Below are positions 6,260-6,609 of a DNA stretch of 6,609 bases, one piece after another; position 1 is the stretch's first letter; every line of letters begins with the position of its first letter. The DNA is taken from assembly GCA_005878995.1 (NCBI GenBank), contig VBME01000189.1, positions 1-6,609 of the forward strand, in the 5' to 3' direction. The stretch comes from Methanobacteriota archaeon. GTDB taxonomy: Archaea; Thermoplasmatota; Thermoplasmata; RBG-16-68-12. The notes under the pieces were generated by a model. That model was not told the origin of the DNA, did not search any database, and saw nothing but the letters and a program-made list of their open reading frames with translations. The position numbers and the translations under genes were made by a program.

Positions 6260-6609
6260 TTAGGCGATTCGCGCGATAATTTCCGGGAGCGCCGTGAGGT
6301 CGGTCGCTTCCGCGTCCGGCCTCGGGTCGCCGGGTCCGCGATGCACGTTCGCGCGGTTCACCCACACGGTCCGTATGCCGAGGCGCGATGCGCCCGCGAT
6401 GTCCGCATGGAGGGAGTCGCCGACGTGGACGACGTCCTGCGGTCGGACCTGGAGGGATTCGAGGGCCGCCTCGAAGATCCGCGGGCGCGGCTTGTACGTC
6501 CTCGCGGATTCCGACGTGATGACCGCGTCGAACCGCAAGCCGTTTCGTTCCAGGATGTCGATCAGGAATTGGTGGTCCGCGTTCGAGACGACGGCCCGCG
6601 GAATTCCGT
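6260..6609 (-). CDS. HAD-superfamily hydrolase, C-terminal part (truncated by window edge)
   Basis: The last 115 residues of a haloacid dehalogenase-like hydrolase; the N-terminus lies beyond position 6609. The frame is open to the edge, so the TTG at 6538 is only an internal Leu. Motif II is the Ser in VVSNAD (residue 8 of the visible part). Motif III is Lys39 in TYKPRPRIFEAAL. Motif IV is VVHVGDSLHADIAGA, with Asp64 and Asp69, followed by the usual LGIRTVWVNR strand. Motif I (the nucleophilic DxD) must be in the missing part. These features fit the cytoplasmic phosphatase-like group that includes phosphoglycolate phosphatases and 2-haloacid dehalogenases. The GDSxxxD motif with a KPxPxIF segment favours a phosphatase, but the substrate cannot be told. 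It ends in TAA 67 bases before the STAND gene on the same strand, which has its own likely promoter, so it is probably not strictly co-transcribed. Confidence 0.93.
   Translation of the reverse strand, partial: GIPRAVVSNADHQFLIDILERNGLRFDAVITSESARTYKPRPRIFEAALESLQVRPQDVVHVGDSLHADIAGASRLGIRTVWVNRANVHRGPGDPRPDAEATDLTALPEIIARIA

Overview
The window is GC-rich and densely coded. It most resembles a chromosome segment of a high-GC archaeon, probably in or near the Thermoplasmata. This is inferred from A/T-rich TATA-like boxes about 27 bases ahead of plausible transcription starts, an apparently leaderless start on the aminotransferase, and a signal-anchored Ig-fold membrane protein with a small cytoplasmic zinc ribbon. 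No rRNA, tRNA or other phylogenetic marker is present, so the placement is tentative.

Left part (1-1595, + strand): a small basic 85-residue protein of unknown function is followed by a 156-base intergenic stretch that is less GC-rich than its surroundings. Three direct copies of a 19-bp semi-palindromic element lie at 265-283, 325-343 and 376-394. The first overlaps the stop codon of the small gene. The last sits just ahead of a TATA-like stretch and the start of a complete PLP-dependent class I/II aminotransferase (432-1595). The triple element is the most unusual signal here. It could be an operator array for the aminotransferase or a dispersed repeat.

Middle and right part (1630-6609, - strand, convergent with the aminotransferase): read in the direction of transcription, the order is as follows. 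First is the C-terminal part of a HAD-superfamily hydrolase, cut by the window edge. Next is an 834-residue regulator-like protein with an N-terminal winged helix, a STAND/NB-ARC-type P-loop ATPase and a long TPR superhelix. Then comes a secreted/membrane-anchored protein with three Ig-like (MG2-like) repeats, one C-terminal transmembrane helix and a CxxC...CxxC zinc ribbon. Last is a 224-residue ankyrin-repeat protein. The STAND and Ig-like genes each have a matching TTAAGTA box upstream. Between its box and the start codon, the Ig-like gene also has a perfect 10-bp inverted repeat.

No pathway links all the genes. The aminotransferase and HAD hydrolase look like metabolic genes. The STAND-Ig-ankyrin run is made of signalling and protein-interaction modules and may be a sensor/response cassette, but only gene order and orientation support this. 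No CRISPR array, insertion sequence, RNA gene or strong terminator was recognised.
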